A stretch of 64,000 bases of DNA, taken from positions 5,294,047-5,358,046 of the forward strand of contig CM026570.1 of NCBI GenBank assembly GCA_015143295.1. The letters are read 5' to 3'. This document shows positions 24,301 to 35,999 of the stretch, piece after piece. The stretch comes from Tetracentron sinense. Lineage: Eukaryota; Streptophyta; Magnoliopsida; Trochodendrales; Trochodendraceae. The notes under the pieces were generated by a model. It did no database searches. It saw only the letters and a list, made by a program, of their open reading frames with translations, and was not told where the DNA came from. Every line of letters begins with the position of its first letter. The stretch's first letter is position 1. Both the position numbers and the translations under genes were made by a program.

Positions 24301-24798
24301 TGGCATTAGTTTTTACTTTTTATTATTTCCTGAAAAGTAGTATTTAGATGAAAAATGAAAGGAAATGCGTTGTTTATATAAACATCTTTTCTTAGGAGAA
24401 ATAATCGCATCAACAGGCAGACTGCAGACCCATCATGATGGAATCAAGCCATCCTGCTTTGGCTCACGTGGCACGCACGGGGTGGTTATGATTCACTATT
24501 GGATCGAAAGAATCATCCAACCAATTCTATTCTTAAGAGATCTCCTAGATGGAATGGTGGATCACGCCCTGCATGTGTATCACATGTATGCAAATGCAGG
24601 GAGGATGGCTCCAACCCATTGTCCCAGGCTGTAGAAGTATTACTCTGGTTTGGATATCTTCTTCTCAATTCATCCATACAATCTAACTAAATTTCTAAAT
24701 TCTCCTGCAGGGCGGTTTTGGGCAGTGTAAGTGACTACTGCGCTCACCATGCTCACTGCACAGTGATGATTGTGAAGAAACCCAAGATCAAGCACTGA
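21303..24798 (+). CDS. Universal stress protein (USP) family, 4 exons
   Basis: Exons: 21303-21483, 21647-21741, 23186-23307, 24711-24798. All introns are GT..AG with matching phases, giving 161 aa, the usual length for a single-domain plant USP. The protein starts MATTEKSVMVVGIDDSEHSF, with the first beta strand and the ATP-contacting aspartates D14/D15. The nucleotide-binding motif G-2X-G-9X-GS is complete at G124, G127, G137 and S138. The fold is Rossmann-like; family members are soluble, bind ATP and respond to stress, but the precise role of this paralogue is unknown. Introns 2 (1.4 kb) and 3 (1.4 kb) hold no other gene. A 305-bp foldback carrying G-boxes lies just upstream and could influence stress or ABA regulation (inference). 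Confidence 0.95.
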
Positions 24799-24799
24799 G

Positions 24800-26180
24800 C
24801 CAATTTCCCTGCTTTCTAGTAAATAATGGTCCATCTGTATGAATTGGAATGGCCAACATGTTCATCCTGTACCATTGATGAACATCTTTAATATGCTTAT
24901 ATTAGTGTATCTAATTTAACAGTTAAATTTGAACCGTGGCAAATGCTACATGTTATCAGTTGATTGTACCATGTCAATATTAATTATAGTTCCTTGTTTA
25001 AAAGAGTTGCAATGTATTTTCTTCAGCTTTTTTTTGGATTGACGAAGTTCGTGGGCTATCTCATCCATTCGTATCGTTTCATGGTAATTGTTTTTCCCTT
25101 GTTTACGAGGGCAGCTGATCCTTACCATATGACTCTCTCCTGTTAAAAATAATTAAATAACAGTATTAAAAATACATTTTATTTTCAAAAGTTCAACTCC
25201 CCTCTATGCCTCATGGCCCATCCAATTAAATAATATACTACTAAAAAAAAACCAAAAGTTTAGGGGTAGCTGTTTCTTACCCCCATGACTGACTATGACC
25301 ATTAAATAATTAAACAACATATTATAAAATATCATTTATTTTCAAATTATATATCTTTTTCCAAAAGTTTTGGGCAACTGTCTCATGACTATACCCTATT
25401 AAATTATCATTTTATTTTCAAAAATTTAGGAATCCACTCCGCCACTGCACCCAACTTTTGAAAATAAATGATATTTTATAATATGTTGTTTAATTATTTA
25501 GGGCAACTGCACTGCGCCCCTGATGGTATATGCTAGGGGAAATTTGGAATGCTCTTAACTGCTTGATTAATTGATCTCTTTGTAGATATTAGTCTCATCA
25601 TCATCAGCTTCCCCCCTTCATCTGTACCTTCTACTAGGTAGACTCTTACCAAATTGGTTCAAGAGCGCAATTACTGCTCTAGCCATGTCCTTAAAATTAT
25701 TTAATAAACTGTTGTGCAATGGCAGGCTCGTAAATTAACGGACTTCTATATAAAACGACATGTCAAAATTGCCCTTCTTAAAAGACATAAGAGGCTTGCT
25801 ATTTGAGATTGGGGAATCCAATGCCAAAATGGGTGTAAGGTTCCTAAAAGGAATTGCTCAGACGTTCAGTAATGATCCCCATTTGTCCATCTTCTTCTTG
25901 GAGGATGACAGAGAGATAGATGTTATGAAATTAGAGCAAAAAAATATAGCACATCCCCAATTTATTTTTCATTCAAGCAAAATAGAAATATCCTCAAACA
26001 ATAGAAATGCATGCAATAAGAAAATTAAAATTTGAATCCAACACTCAAAACATAAAGCTTTGTAAGTCTCTACCGTGTACCAAATGCAAAACAAAACAAC
26101 TGGCATAAATTAATTCTAAAACTACAGCAAACACCTCCATTTCGAAGCTGTCTGGTGAAGAGATTTCTCTCCATCTGCTT
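24800..26180. other. USP-TCTP convergent intergenic region
   Basis: USP (plus) and TCTP (minus) converge here, so both 3' UTRs lie in this interval. 25110-25530 is a fragment of the GGGGCRGAGCC TIR family: repeated TTAAATAAT, CAAAAGTTC and CCTCATGGCCC words, with CTGCGCCCCTGATGG at the right. An inverted pair TTAAACAACATATTATAAAA / TTTTATAATATGTTGTTTAA lies at about 25310-25500. No gene was recognised. Confidence 0.5.
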
Positions 26181-26182
26181 TT

Positions 26183-29100
26183 TTAACACTTGACCTCCTT
26201 CAACCCGTGAGCGAAGTACAAAAATGTTGGGTCCGTGGCACCTTCCTTGTAATACGCTAACACCAGGCTGCCATCATCATGCATACTCTCCCCCACAAAA
26301 CTGCACAAGAGCATGCAACACGTAACTCATTATTAATCTTCTTCAAGGGGTTTTCTTGGGAAAATATGATCCTTCTCGCTGGGGGAGCGAAGGCATCTCG
26401 TCTCCTTTTTTCTCACCACGTGTCCCCCTTTAACTCCTTTAACTATGGTTAAGATTAACTAATCCTTAGGGTTAAAGCATGACCTTGGTTTTTAGAGAGA
26501 AAAAATTAACCACAGTGGTTAAAACTCATTAACCATAGTTCAAGGGTAGTTAAAGGGGTTTTGTGAGGGCGAGATTCTCATGACACATGCACAAGTTAAA
26601 TCTTGCAAATTCTTATAAGAAAAGATATGCTGAGTCATAATCCTCTATACTATGGGCAGTGTGAAAAGGAAAAGAGACATACAACTGGAGGTCACTGAGC
26701 TTCGAAAGCAGGAACTTAGTTGCTCCCTCAATATTCTTCTTGAACTCCTCTTGCTTCTCCGCTTCCAACTTGGCCGTCAACAATTTGATGTATCTCTTGA
26801 TGTACGTAACAAACTGCTTCTTGTCAAAAGGAGGTTGCTCCTGCAAATAATACAGGAGATTCCTTAAATTCTGCTTCTGATATTTTAAGGGGTTAAATCG
26901 TCAAAAGTAGTGGACACAAACTAACCTGGAGCCTGAAAGTGTCAACAATATCCACCACCTTGACAGCCTGGTCGTCGACACCCTCACCTTCATCAGCACC
27001 TTCCGCAGAAGGGTTGGCACCAATGTCTACATCAACTGCTCCTTGAACAACCCACTGCCAAAGGCCAAAACAAGTAAGACCTTAGTTGTTAATGTCGCTC
27101 AATCAAATTTATCAGGTAAGATGATGGAAACCAAATAAAATAACCCTGAAATCTTGAAATCTAAGGATTGCTTTTATTATTCTATTCTTTAATTTATCCC
27201 GTCAAGTAACTATAATGACATATTCGGATTGGGTGGTGTACCTGTTACCAGCAAGAACACTAGAAGCTGAAACTACCAGTTAAGAATACTAAGAATCAAA
27301 AGTGAGAAGGGTTAAGAAACTAACCTTTCCTTCAACTTCCCACAACACCCCATTATGAATTTCCTTGTATGGAAACGAGTCCGAGAGAAGCTCATCGCCT
27401 GAAACTCATGAACAAAATTTACTTCACCAGTACTAGCAGGACCAATTAATGCAAGGGAACGATATTAAGCTCACTCAATAAAATAATACAACCTCACACA
27501 AAAGTATTAATAATATGTTTTTAATGGAAATCTAATTATAAACAAAACCAAACAGTCATCAAAGCATGAGCCACTATAATAAAGGCAAAGTACATACAAG
27601 ATATCACTTACATAAGTATACATTTTAATTATTTAAACATGACAAAAGATGCACAAAGCACTTGCTACCTCATACCCAAAAGATTATAGACAGTTTCTTA
27701 TCTAGCCTTATAAAGAACCTTTGGACTAAAACATGATCACATAGACCTTTTGGCAAGAACAAAGGGTAAAATATTACAGAAATTCCATCAGTAATAACTA
27801 AAATACAGACATTCCATCAGTAATAACAGATAAAACCAGGAAAAAATGAAAACAGATGTTGATCGTATATCAGGGACCGGTTCATCCATAAGGCACACAA
27901 AAAAAGGAAAAAAGAAGAAAGAAAACCCGGAGAGGCAGATGTCCAGTCCCAACAAACAGATTTCTAATATTCTGGATTACACTTACTTCTCCAAACTCCT
28001 ACAACGTGTAATAAATCAAGCTCATTTTATGTAATTTCTAACTTAGGTAACAAGCAGATAATGGAGCATGAGACCATCAGATTATATTAAGAACAAATAC
28101 AGCAACCACTGAAACAATCTAAATGGACAAGTTAAGAGTGCTAGAACCTAAGCAATCTTAATAAATTTCCAGCTGAATTGCGTTGAACCGATAAGAAGAA
28201 AGAGTCGACAGCTGCACAAGAAACTGATGATATTGATAATTATATTTGTTATCAGTAACAAAAAATAATAAGCTTAATATAAGAGAAAAAGGGAATAAAA
28301 AATGAAAAGCCTCGGAGAGAGACTGAGAGAATACATAAAAAAAAATTACAACACAAGGAGGGTATTTTTACATAGATTCATCCTCTCAAGTCTCAACCAC
28401 CACAAGGAGGGTATTATTAAAGAGATTCATCTTCTCACCGTCCCTCTCTTGCTCCCCTTAGCCCACAAAATAGCATTCTTAGAGTCCCCTTCCAGAGTGA
28501 GAGTGTGGGCAATAGATTTAGACAAAATAATTCCTTGTCTAAGAGACAAGACCTCAGATTGATTAGAGGTGACTTCCCTGTAGGCCCGGAAGAAAAATTA
28601 GATAGTGTTTCCATTGTTTCTAACCACCCCACCAATATCATCCAGGCCAGGTTACCCATAAAGCTACCATCAAAATTAAACCTCAGGACACCCCAAGGAA
28701 GAGGGGGCACTGAGCAGTCTGAGCTACAAGAGATGAATGGTAGGGGCAAGATAGATAACTGAGACTCAGTCCGTAAAGATGCCCTTACTATTCACACCTT
28801 TGAACAAACTACAAAGATGACAGGAGGCCACCCTAGATATATTTTGGTCATACTAGAGGCCTTGCTGTTAAAAATTCTGTTGTCACTCTTCCCAAATCAA
28901 CTAAAAAATTGCATAAAAAAGCTCTTATTTGTCACTATGTACTCCATTGAAGCACACTCTAGATATGCAAGCGTAAGGACATCAAAGTTCAATAATAGCT
29001 ACTTGCACCTCAATGATATACATGTCATTGTTTCTATCAGAGCTATTGAGTTGATAGTCGCCATGAATTTTTACTCTCATGGCGTGGAAGAAAACATATA

Positions 29101-30219
29101 GTCCCACCAAAGAATAAGTAAAAAATGAACAACTAAACTCCAACGTTGTCCCATAAAATTCATTGTTGATACAGAGCATTATCATGATTTAGTACAAAAC
29201 TTTTCACCAATGCATCACGATTATCCTTTCACGAATGAACTTCAGAATCATGAACTAATATCAATTTTTATTTTCATTGTTTAAGAAAAATTCAGATTTC
29301 CAATGGAAGCTGAAACTCCGGTTTGCTGAATGATGACATCTGATGACATAAATAGTTGAATTTATGAAGTATCTGTTACAAAATAGTTTCTAGTTTCACT
29401 GTTTAAACAAAACATTCAACCATCGAAATAAAAATCGCCAAAATTGATACGAAACAGATTATACGTATAGGTTTAGGTAGCCCCCGTATGATATTTATCT
29501 TGATACAATATGGCTTGGTTTTTTAGTTATTCATGTCATCATTCATGGCCAATTTGTAATTACTTTGCCTTTAAGTTGTTTCTCATGACTTTATATTTGG
29601 TAATTTGGTTCTTGTAACTCATTTGATTTTTTTGAAATTTAATTTGATTTTTTTAAAAAAATAAAAAATAAATGTATCACCCGAAACCGATATATCCCCT
29701 GAAAACGTATTTTTAATCATTGCATTCAACCACCTATAAAGAATAATACAACCACCTATCAAGCATAGATCACAGGGCAATATCACTACGAAGTAATGAA
29801 CAATTAAACAAACAAGGATAATTTGAAGCGAGAATCGAGATCATAGCTTCCAGATCTAATCAAGAAGACTATTCCTTTAGATCTGATAGTTGAATCTTCA
29901 AAAGGGGAGAAAAAGCAATCAAATAGCTATCTAAAATCATCCAAACAAATATAAATAGGTACAAACAGTAACAACAACACCCTAGAAGGCTAGAAACCCT
30001 GATAAGATCTACAAACAACAAAATAACAAACCGCAAACCAATATAAGAAAAACCTTGCATCGAATACAGTTCAGTAGGTGATCGAATCAGAAGCACCATA
30101 ATTAAACCCTAATTTCTCAATCAACTGAATCTAAAGACCTATAATTTTCAAATAAATCCAAAAAACATAAATAACGAGGAATAGAAATTACCAGAGAGAA
30201 GATCCTGATAAACGAGCAT
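26183..30219 (-). CDS. TCTP: Translationally controlled tumor protein (TCTP), 5 exons
   Basis: Exons (minus strand): 30219-30192, 27398-27325, 27054-26926, 26840-26683, 26300-26183. GT..AG introns with consistent phases give 168 aa, the canonical plant TCTP length. The start is [20 protein letters not shown]; the first TCTP signature [10 protein letters not shown] is at about residues 44-53; the helical hairpin ([20 protein letters not shown]) and the C-terminus GLKEVKC are conserved. TCTP is an abundant cytosolic protein needed for cell-cycle progression and growth; in plants it is linked to TOR/Rab signalling, auxin responses and mitotic growth, and its mRNA can move long distances in phloem. 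Intron 1 is unusually long (2.8 kb) and holds a LINE RNase H fragment and a hAT-like element; intron 4 holds a G-box MITE. The gene looks intact. Confidence 0.97.
26375..26585. mobile_element. G-box-bearing MITE in TCTP intron 4
   Basis: GCATCTCGTCTCC at the left and GTGAGGGCGAGATTCTC at the right form imperfect inverted ends. The interior has CCACGTGTCCCCC, CTTTAACTATGGTTAAG, CCTTAGGGTTAA and TTAACCATAGTTCAAGGG, the same order as at 2265-2510. It lies wholly inside TCTP intron 4 and encodes nothing. Confidence 0.65.
28435..28760 (-). pseudogene. LINE RNase H fragment in TCTP intron 1
   Basis: On the minus strand the segment encodes [16 protein letters not shown], the first strand of the RNase H domain found at the end of plant L1-type LINE ORF2 (RVT_3 type; the usual text is FDGS..GNPG). 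After a frameshift another frame gives [16 protein letters not shown], the later EGDSK..I.W motif of the same domain. The frame is broken, so this is a dead remnant. It is in the same orientation as TCTP but has no start or splice role that I can see. Confidence 0.65.
29423..29722. mobile_element. hAT-like MITE in TCTP intron 1
   Basis: A block of about 300 bp with ends ATCGAAATAAAAATCGCC and CGTATTTTTAATCATTGC is flanked by CATTCAACCA at 29413-29422 and 29723-29732, which contains an 8-bp target duplication. The interior has GAAACAGATTATACGTATAG and GAAACCGATATATCCCC. A related copy in opposite orientation lies at 41881-42232. The 8-bp duplication and A/T-rich inverted ends point to a non-autonomous hAT. 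Confidence 0.65.
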
Positions 30220-30312
30220 GTTTGCAGACTCACTCGATCGCTCCAATAAACACAAGAAAGGAGCGAGAGAACGAGCTGCGATAGAGGGATTTCTCAAGGA
30301 CTGGACAACGAG

Positions 30313-30320
30313 TATTTATA
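30313..30320 (-). promoter_or_regulatory. TATA box of TCTP
   Basis: On the minus strand, TATAAATA lies 94-101 nt upstream of the TCTP start codon in an otherwise moderately GC-rich stretch. This predicts a transcription start near 30285 and a 5' UTR of about 65 nt. The position fits a strong housekeeping promoter. Confidence 0.6.
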
Positions 30321-30439
30321 GGCGAGGGTTTGGAGTTTGGCGAGCCAGAAAGTGAGGAAATCTTTAATTACGAAAAACAAGCCCTGCCCTGCCTGTGAAT
30401 GCCCCTAAAATAGAGGGTTTTTTTTTTCCTTTCTTAATA

Positions 30440-30605
30440 AGGCCTTAAGGTCGAGCCGTGCCCAGTTTTAGAAGGCCATCTTACTTAAGAGCCGGCTCGG
30501 TAAGCAGATGGCCCGGCCCTTCATTCTATATCCTATAGTAGTACGAATGAGGGACGGCCCGGTAAGACCTAAGCTCTGCCTTGGCCCGCCCTTTGACAGC
30601 CCAAC
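30440..30605. repeat. GGCCC-rich terminal-repeat-like segment
   Basis: Dense GGCC/GGCCCGGCC words (AAGGCCTTAAGGTCGAGCC, AGATGGCCCGGCCC, GGACGGCCCGG) just upstream of TCTP resemble the GGCCC-rich ends at 16815-16920 and 17580-17720. It is probably the end of a non-autonomous DNA element; no boundary was defined. Confidence 0.3.
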
Positions 30606-30704
30606 ATTTCATAAACTGTGATAGCTCTACTCTCAGACTTTCCTTACTCTCTCGGCCAAAACACAACCCGTACTTATTTTAAGGTGGTGTTTGGATTGGA
30701 TCTT

Positions 30705-30885
30705 ATTAGCCAAATATCAATTATGATAAAATAGAAATTAATGGTCAAATAATCATTTTTTCAAAAAATAATGTTTAAAGAATAGGAAGTTGATAGACTC
30801 AACTTTGTATTCTCTAAACACTATTATTTGACCATTATTATTTGACCATTAATTTCTATTTTATCATAATTGATATTTGGCTAAT
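30705..30885. repeat. Perfect 49-bp inverted repeat (foldback MITE)
   Basis: The left arm 30705-30753 begins ATTAGCCAAATATCAATTAT. The right arm 30837-30885 is its exact reverse complement, ending ATAATTGATATTTGGCTAAT. The spacer is about 83 bp and contains a partial duplicate of the arm end (TATTATTTGACCAT twice). A further degenerate piece (ATCAATTATGATAA) follows at 30955-31000. Confidence 0.7.
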
Positions 30886-31489
30886 AAAATCTAAAAAAAT
30901 AGGCTTTTCTCAACCATCACACCTCAAAGGCTCGAACCCGGGTGAATTTTATCAATTTTATCATAATTGATATGGATTATCATATCAATTATGATAATAG
31001 GGACATACATGAAGCGTCATTTGGCACAAAAATAGGGACTTTATATCACCATGTGTCAACTAAAGGTTAGAGAAGTCAAAATCATGGGGCCCATGAAATG
31101 ACTTCTCCAACCAGCTGGTGCTTCATGTGTGGTGGCCCGAGAGCACCTTTCTGTCATGGGCCAGAGAGAATCCGAAGCCAAATTCAAACTAACCGACAGG
31201 GAGAACTTAAATATATAGTATTGTTTAAGCTTTAACCTACTGCAAAAAGAAGCCCATTAAATGGATGATACGTGTTTGCCCTAGAGACAAAGGGAGTAAA
31301 AAGGAAACTGGGGCAAGCATTCCCCTTATTTTAAATCATCATCTTTCTCTATTCGTTTGGTAATAGGAAAGAAAACTAGTAGCTGACTATTGAACCGACT
31401 CTCTCATCAGATATATTATTAATGAGTATCATACAAACTTAACTTTTGTCTTAACTTTTGTCATGACATCATCTGGACTGACACAAGGG

Positions 31490-31935
31490 TTTGGATCAAT
31501 ATTACCTAGTTTGCTGCCTAATAGTGCGAACCGTGAACTGGTTCGGTTCATTTTTCATGGATCAGCTCGTTTAGGTTCGTGAAATTGAACGACCCTCTAT
31601 CTAAACCCAATAGCTATGGTTCAGTGAACTTTTTGTTCCGGTTCGACAAACTTTTTGTTTGGATTTGATAAATTTGTTCTTTAAGTTCGACGAACTTATA
31701 CTTTGGGTTCGGTGAAGTTGTTTTTTGGGTTCGCGAACCGGTCATAAAACCTATTTTTAATGTTTTTTTTTCTAAAATAACTTAATTTTTAATATTTTTT
31801 TACACGATATATATATATATATATATATATAAACGAACTAAGCTAGCGAACTAAACTAAAGAACTAAGTGAACCAAGAAATGACTTATCTCATCCTACCC
31901 CTAGAGAACCAGGCTCACTCTAAAGTGAAGAATTG
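31490..31935 (+). repeat. GGTTC-rich repeat family, copy 1
   Basis: The segment starts with ATTACCTAGTTTGCTGCCTA and is rich in GGTTCG/CGAACC words (GTGAACTGGTTCGGTTCA). It has an AT core with (TA)n at 31807-31832 and ends with AACTAAGTGAACCAAG. Relatives are at 33245-33660 (opposite strand) and 44985-45310 (same strand, more decayed). It is a non-coding dispersed repeat, probably a non-autonomous DNA element. Confidence 0.5.
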
Positions 31936-32259
31936 CAAAAGCCTATTTTTTGGATCAACTTTATCATTAACTTGACCGTTTAAAAAAAAAAAATTGGGCC
32001 TAAGTCCCCGAACTCCCATTGCTAGCAAAATCCATCCGGGTATCTATGCGGCGGCTGGATATGTCAAACAAACACGGGGTGTAACCTACTGATTGGCTAT
32101 TTCTAAATGGATTTTGCATATATAATCACAACGAGAATTCAAAAATCAGGAAATTGATCGGTTTTCAAGAATAGAAAATCGCCAGAAATGATGCTAAATG
32201 GACACCCTAGTTCCAAATGTATACTTACAGTTGTTTAGAAGGATCGAGTTGATTAATAA

Positions 32260-32517
32260 TAGGAATAGCAACGGGACGGGACAGGACGGGACGGGACTGG
32301 GCTGGGGCGGGGGCGGTTTTCTACCAACCCGGCCCCGCCCCGATTATAAAGCCGTCCCGCCCCTCCCCTGACGGGGGCATACATATGGTAAAACCGCCCA
32401 CGCCGTGCTTAGAAAATCCCCGCCCCGGCCCGCTCCGCCAGCCTTTTATATATATAAATGAAAATATAAAAAAAAATATTTTTTTTTATATTTATATATT
32501 TAAATGAAAAAAAAAAT

Positions 32518-32563
<46 letters not shown>

Positions 32564-32730
32564 GGCGGGGCACTGAAGCGGGGTATACTAAAACCGCCCC
32601 CGCCCCAAGTCGGGTTTTTATTTTTTTTATACCATCCCCATCCCGCCCTCGATTTTTTTGAAAAAGAAGCGGCCCCTAAAGGGGCGAGCCGGGTCAGGGC
32701 CCTACTGGGCGGGTCAAATTGCCATCCTAA
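32260..32730. mobile_element. GC-ended hAT-like non-autonomous element
   Basis: The left end TAGGAATAGCAACGGGAC and right end TTGCCATCCTA are inverted (TAGGATGGCAA against TAGGAATAGCAA), a terminal form seen in plant hAT MITEs. The interior is built of CGGGACGGG and GGGGCGGG words, an AT-rich centre with a long (TA)n microsatellite at about 32519-32555, and CCGCCCC on the other side. A clean 8-bp target duplication was not readable. Confidence 0.5.
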
Positions 32731-33022
32731 GTAATACCCCCAGTCTAACGGAGGTGAATGATATCCTCAAGCAAAAAATAAAATAAATCAACAGTTACTC
32801 GTGGATCAATTCAAGGCTCATATCAATGAGTTGGTCCCTTGGGTATGTTATTCACAGAGGGTGTGCAATAGGTCAAATCGTTAGTTACAATAAAGTTGAT
32901 GGTCAAAGAAAGATTGATGAGGATGTTGAGGATTATAGTACCTCGTGATCAATTATTAATAGAAGAGAGATTGTTGCTGACTGGTTAAGAGCTAAGTAGC
33001 TAGAGTGGAACATAAGGATCTA

Positions 33023-33234
33023 AACCAACGGGGGTTGGGGCTGATGGCCAGGACCACGCCTCACGAAGCGGAGGTCCTGAGTTCGATTCCCTGCTCTCGT
33101 TGGCCACCCTCCGGATTTATCCCGACTTTTCTGGTGCGTGTGGAGAGAGGGCTCTGCACGTGCCCGGGGGAACTAGTCGGGTGCTCTAAGAGGCCCGGAT
33201 ACTCTCGTCACCAAAAAAAAAAAAACAAAAAAAA
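33023..33234 (+). mobile_element. Complete tRNA-derived SINE with 16-bp target duplication
   Basis: The element of about 212 bp starts with a tRNA-like region: box A-like TGATGGCCAGGACC near 33040 and box B GAGTTCGATTCCC near 33079. It ends in an A-rich tail interrupted by one C. It is flanked by a perfect 16-bp direct repeat GGAACATAAGGATCTA at 33007-33022 and 33235-33250. The perfect duplication indicates a relatively recent LINE-assisted insertion. Confidence 0.88.
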
Positions 33235-33244
33235 GGAACATAAG

Positions 33245-33660
33245 GATCTATGTTACCTGGCTTGTCGGTTCACTCGGTTCAAAATCGGGTTCATGGTTCA
33301 CCACTCTAGATTGAACCTGGTTCGTTAGGGGTGGGATGCAATAATTCATTTCTTGGTTCGCTTAGGTTCTTTAATTTAGTTTGCTTCTTAGTTTGCTTAG
33401 GTTCTTTAATTTAATTTGCTTACTTAAAATGTAAAACAAATATATATTTTATAATATATTTGTAAGTTCGCGAACCCAAAGTATAAATTTGTCAAATCAA
33501 AAGAAAAATATCAGCAAACTCAAATAAGAAATCTGACAAACCAACACATTATGGAAAAATTGTGTGGTTCTCTCAATTTCATGAACCAAGCCAAACCAAA
33601 CCACGAATTGGTTTGGGTTCGCTATAGCAAGCAGCGAACTTGGTAACCCTTATTTGAGGA
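33245..33660 (-). repeat. GGTTC-rich repeat family, copy 2
   Basis: Inverse-oriented relative of 31490-31935: GTTACCTGGCTTGTCGG at the left, GCGAACTTGGTAACCC at the right, with GGTTCGCTTAGGTTC words and an AT-rich core between. An internal duplication (TTAGGTTCTTTAATTTA twice) occurs near 33361-33420. The SINE at 33023-33234 lies at its left edge. Confidence 0.45.
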
Positions 33661-33729
33661 CTTTTTTTATTTTTATTTTTGGGTACATGCCACTATGTAT
33701 CTAAGGTTAGTAGGTCAATAGTTAGTACA

Positions 33730-33840
33730 AAAATAGGCTTTTATCAACCGCCACACCTCAAAGGCTCGAACCGGGTGCCCATGGCAGCTGTTGTTATTCC
33801 ACTGACCTTACCACAACTGAGCAAGCACCAATTGGCAAGT
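33730..33840 (-). mobile_element. tRNA-derived SINE-like fragment
   Basis: On the minus strand CCGGTTCGAGCCTTTGAGG gives a canonical box B, with GGTAAGGTCAGTGGAATAA upstream as a possible box A region. The same box B context (CTCAAAGGCTCGAACCCGGG on the plus strand) recurs at 30925-30944, so this is a dispersed family. Confidence 0.45.
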
Positions 33841-34449
33841 AAACACAGCCACAAAGGAGTCCTAACAGAAATTCCATCCATGACAAACTACTTTTGTTGA
33901 ACTGTGATAAAATGATTTCTCTTTTCTAGATGCTATTTCATTCAGATTCTATGGTTAAAAGCAATGAATGAGTAGGTTGAGAACAAAGCAAATCAATGGT
34001 AATTCCAATCCAACTTCACCTGATCAAAAAATAAATAAATCCCAACAACTGAAAAGTCAGAGTATGTGTAAAAAAATCCTTATTTTTCATTTCTATATTC
34101 TTCTTATCCATGAATTATGGTTTTAATTTAAATGATTTTTTTCCTGCAAACCATTACACAGTAAGATTTTGATTTCTATTTTTAAAAAAATTATACTTTT
34201 CGTCCAATGTAAAAAAATTACATTGAAAATAAACAGTTCGTAAGCAAAGCAAACATGACCTGGATTTACCTAGCCAAGGACTAGTCCTTTCAAGTATCTG
34301 CACCGACCCACTCAAGATTTTCCTTATGGATACGAGGATAAGTCGAGGAGTGGGAGGTGAACACAAAACCACAGGGAGCAAACCCAGGACGCTAGCCAAC
34401 CCTGCAATAACTTGTCAACCAGTCTCCTGAAAAGCCTAATTTTTTTTTA

Positions 34450-35980
34450 TCTCTCTATGCTTTCATCAGCTTTCTATTTTACTTTGTCATCTATTTGCAT
34501 CCAAAAATATATTTATTAGAAAGCTCAACTACCAACAAGCCCAATTATACTTCAACTGATTGAAGAAAACAGGAGAAAAAATGATGCTCTCTACCAACTT
34601 AAAACACCATGCCTAAAACTATATGAAATCAGGTTCATATGCACAAGCCAATAATTCAAGAAATTTTAATGTTCTAGAGCTAATTTTCTATAAGGAACAA
34701 AAGTTCGTTTATCTTTCTAACGTTCAAGCACAAATACAAACTCAAAATTATTTCTACTAGCTCTCTAGATTCTACTATCAACCTTCAATGGCTTAGCATT
34801 GGTTATCCTAAAGCTAGAATCCGAAGTTATTCACACGGAGATTTATGGGAAAATTTTCCTTCCTAGACTGAAGCAATCTTTAATTTTCCCACATATTTTC
34901 GTCCATGTTCCATCAAGATAATACCACTTTGTCAGTGATGCTAACAATGTTACAAATCTCGTTCTCTGGTTTTTATCGGCTGAAGTTTTTTTTTGAGAGG
35001 TTTTCAAATCTAAATTTTTTTTGGATATTTCTCGCATAAATCTCAGCAATAATTAAAAATATATATTAAAATTACAAAAAATAATAATATATATCATCAA
35101 GTTATAAATTCATAAAACCAACAACAATGTGTATTTTTCACAATATTTTTAAAATCTCGGCTAAATCTCATGATATTTACGGGATAAAAAAAATTATTTT
35201 TCTTGCAAAAATTTTAAACTATCACGATAAAAACGAAGTTTTAAGCTTTTGATGTTTTTCTCGATTTTTCTCGGGAGAACTTTGGTATTTCTCGGAAGAT
35301 TTGTAAGAGTGATGCTAACTTGCTGCACAGGAGTCGAGACTTCGTGTCAGAATTTCCATGTTTTTTCTTCACTAAATTTCCCGGTAGTTTCAAAATTGGT
35401 TGATAGACAGGGTCCCATATAAGGTAACATTATAGGAGATGATTTCCTTAACTTTTAGAGAATACAAAAAGTAACATACTTGAAATATCTTATCGCATAA
35501 ACCTCTTAAAACACAAATCAAACAGCTTCTTGGAACACATTTCCTCAAGACAGTAAACAAGTACATATGTGTAACCCAGATGCTACATGTTTTTAGACCC
35601 CAATGAGCTGGTGGTTCTTTTTTTCTTCTTGGTATATATATGCTAGTGTAATTGTTTTAGATAAACCACCAACAGTGAGAGCTTATAGATCCAACTGATG
35701 ATTGGTGGACATTTTCATTTTAATAAAAGGAAAACATGAATGAGTTATAATTTGAACCATGGTATTATCTCCAAGTCATTCATCAGAGGTAAAATTCGAT
35801 CCCACAATAAGTCTACTTTTCAAGTGTGGACTTCACAGGGAGCAACAAGTCACACAGATTAAATGCTATGTGGTCCCTAAGCCTCTGTATGTTATCAGTA
35901 CTGTCAAGCAATTAACACCGACCATGTAGACTGCAATACCTTGAAATGTGGTTGTATCAAAATAATTAATCATATTACTT
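34450..35980. other. Intergenic, nothing recognised
   Basis: AT-rich sequence with no coding signal, RNA gene or repeat that I could identify. 35150-35310 contains several TCTCG words (CTCGATTTTTCTCGGGAG) that may belong to a decayed element. Confidence 0.4.
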
Positions 35981-35999
35981 GATTATTGATCAAAATATC

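Noticed and set aside
25300..25510. Inverted repeat TTAAACAACATATTATAAAA as an independent MITE
   Set aside because: The words belong to the internal repeats of the GGGGCRGAGCC TIR family, so it is treated as a fragment of that element.
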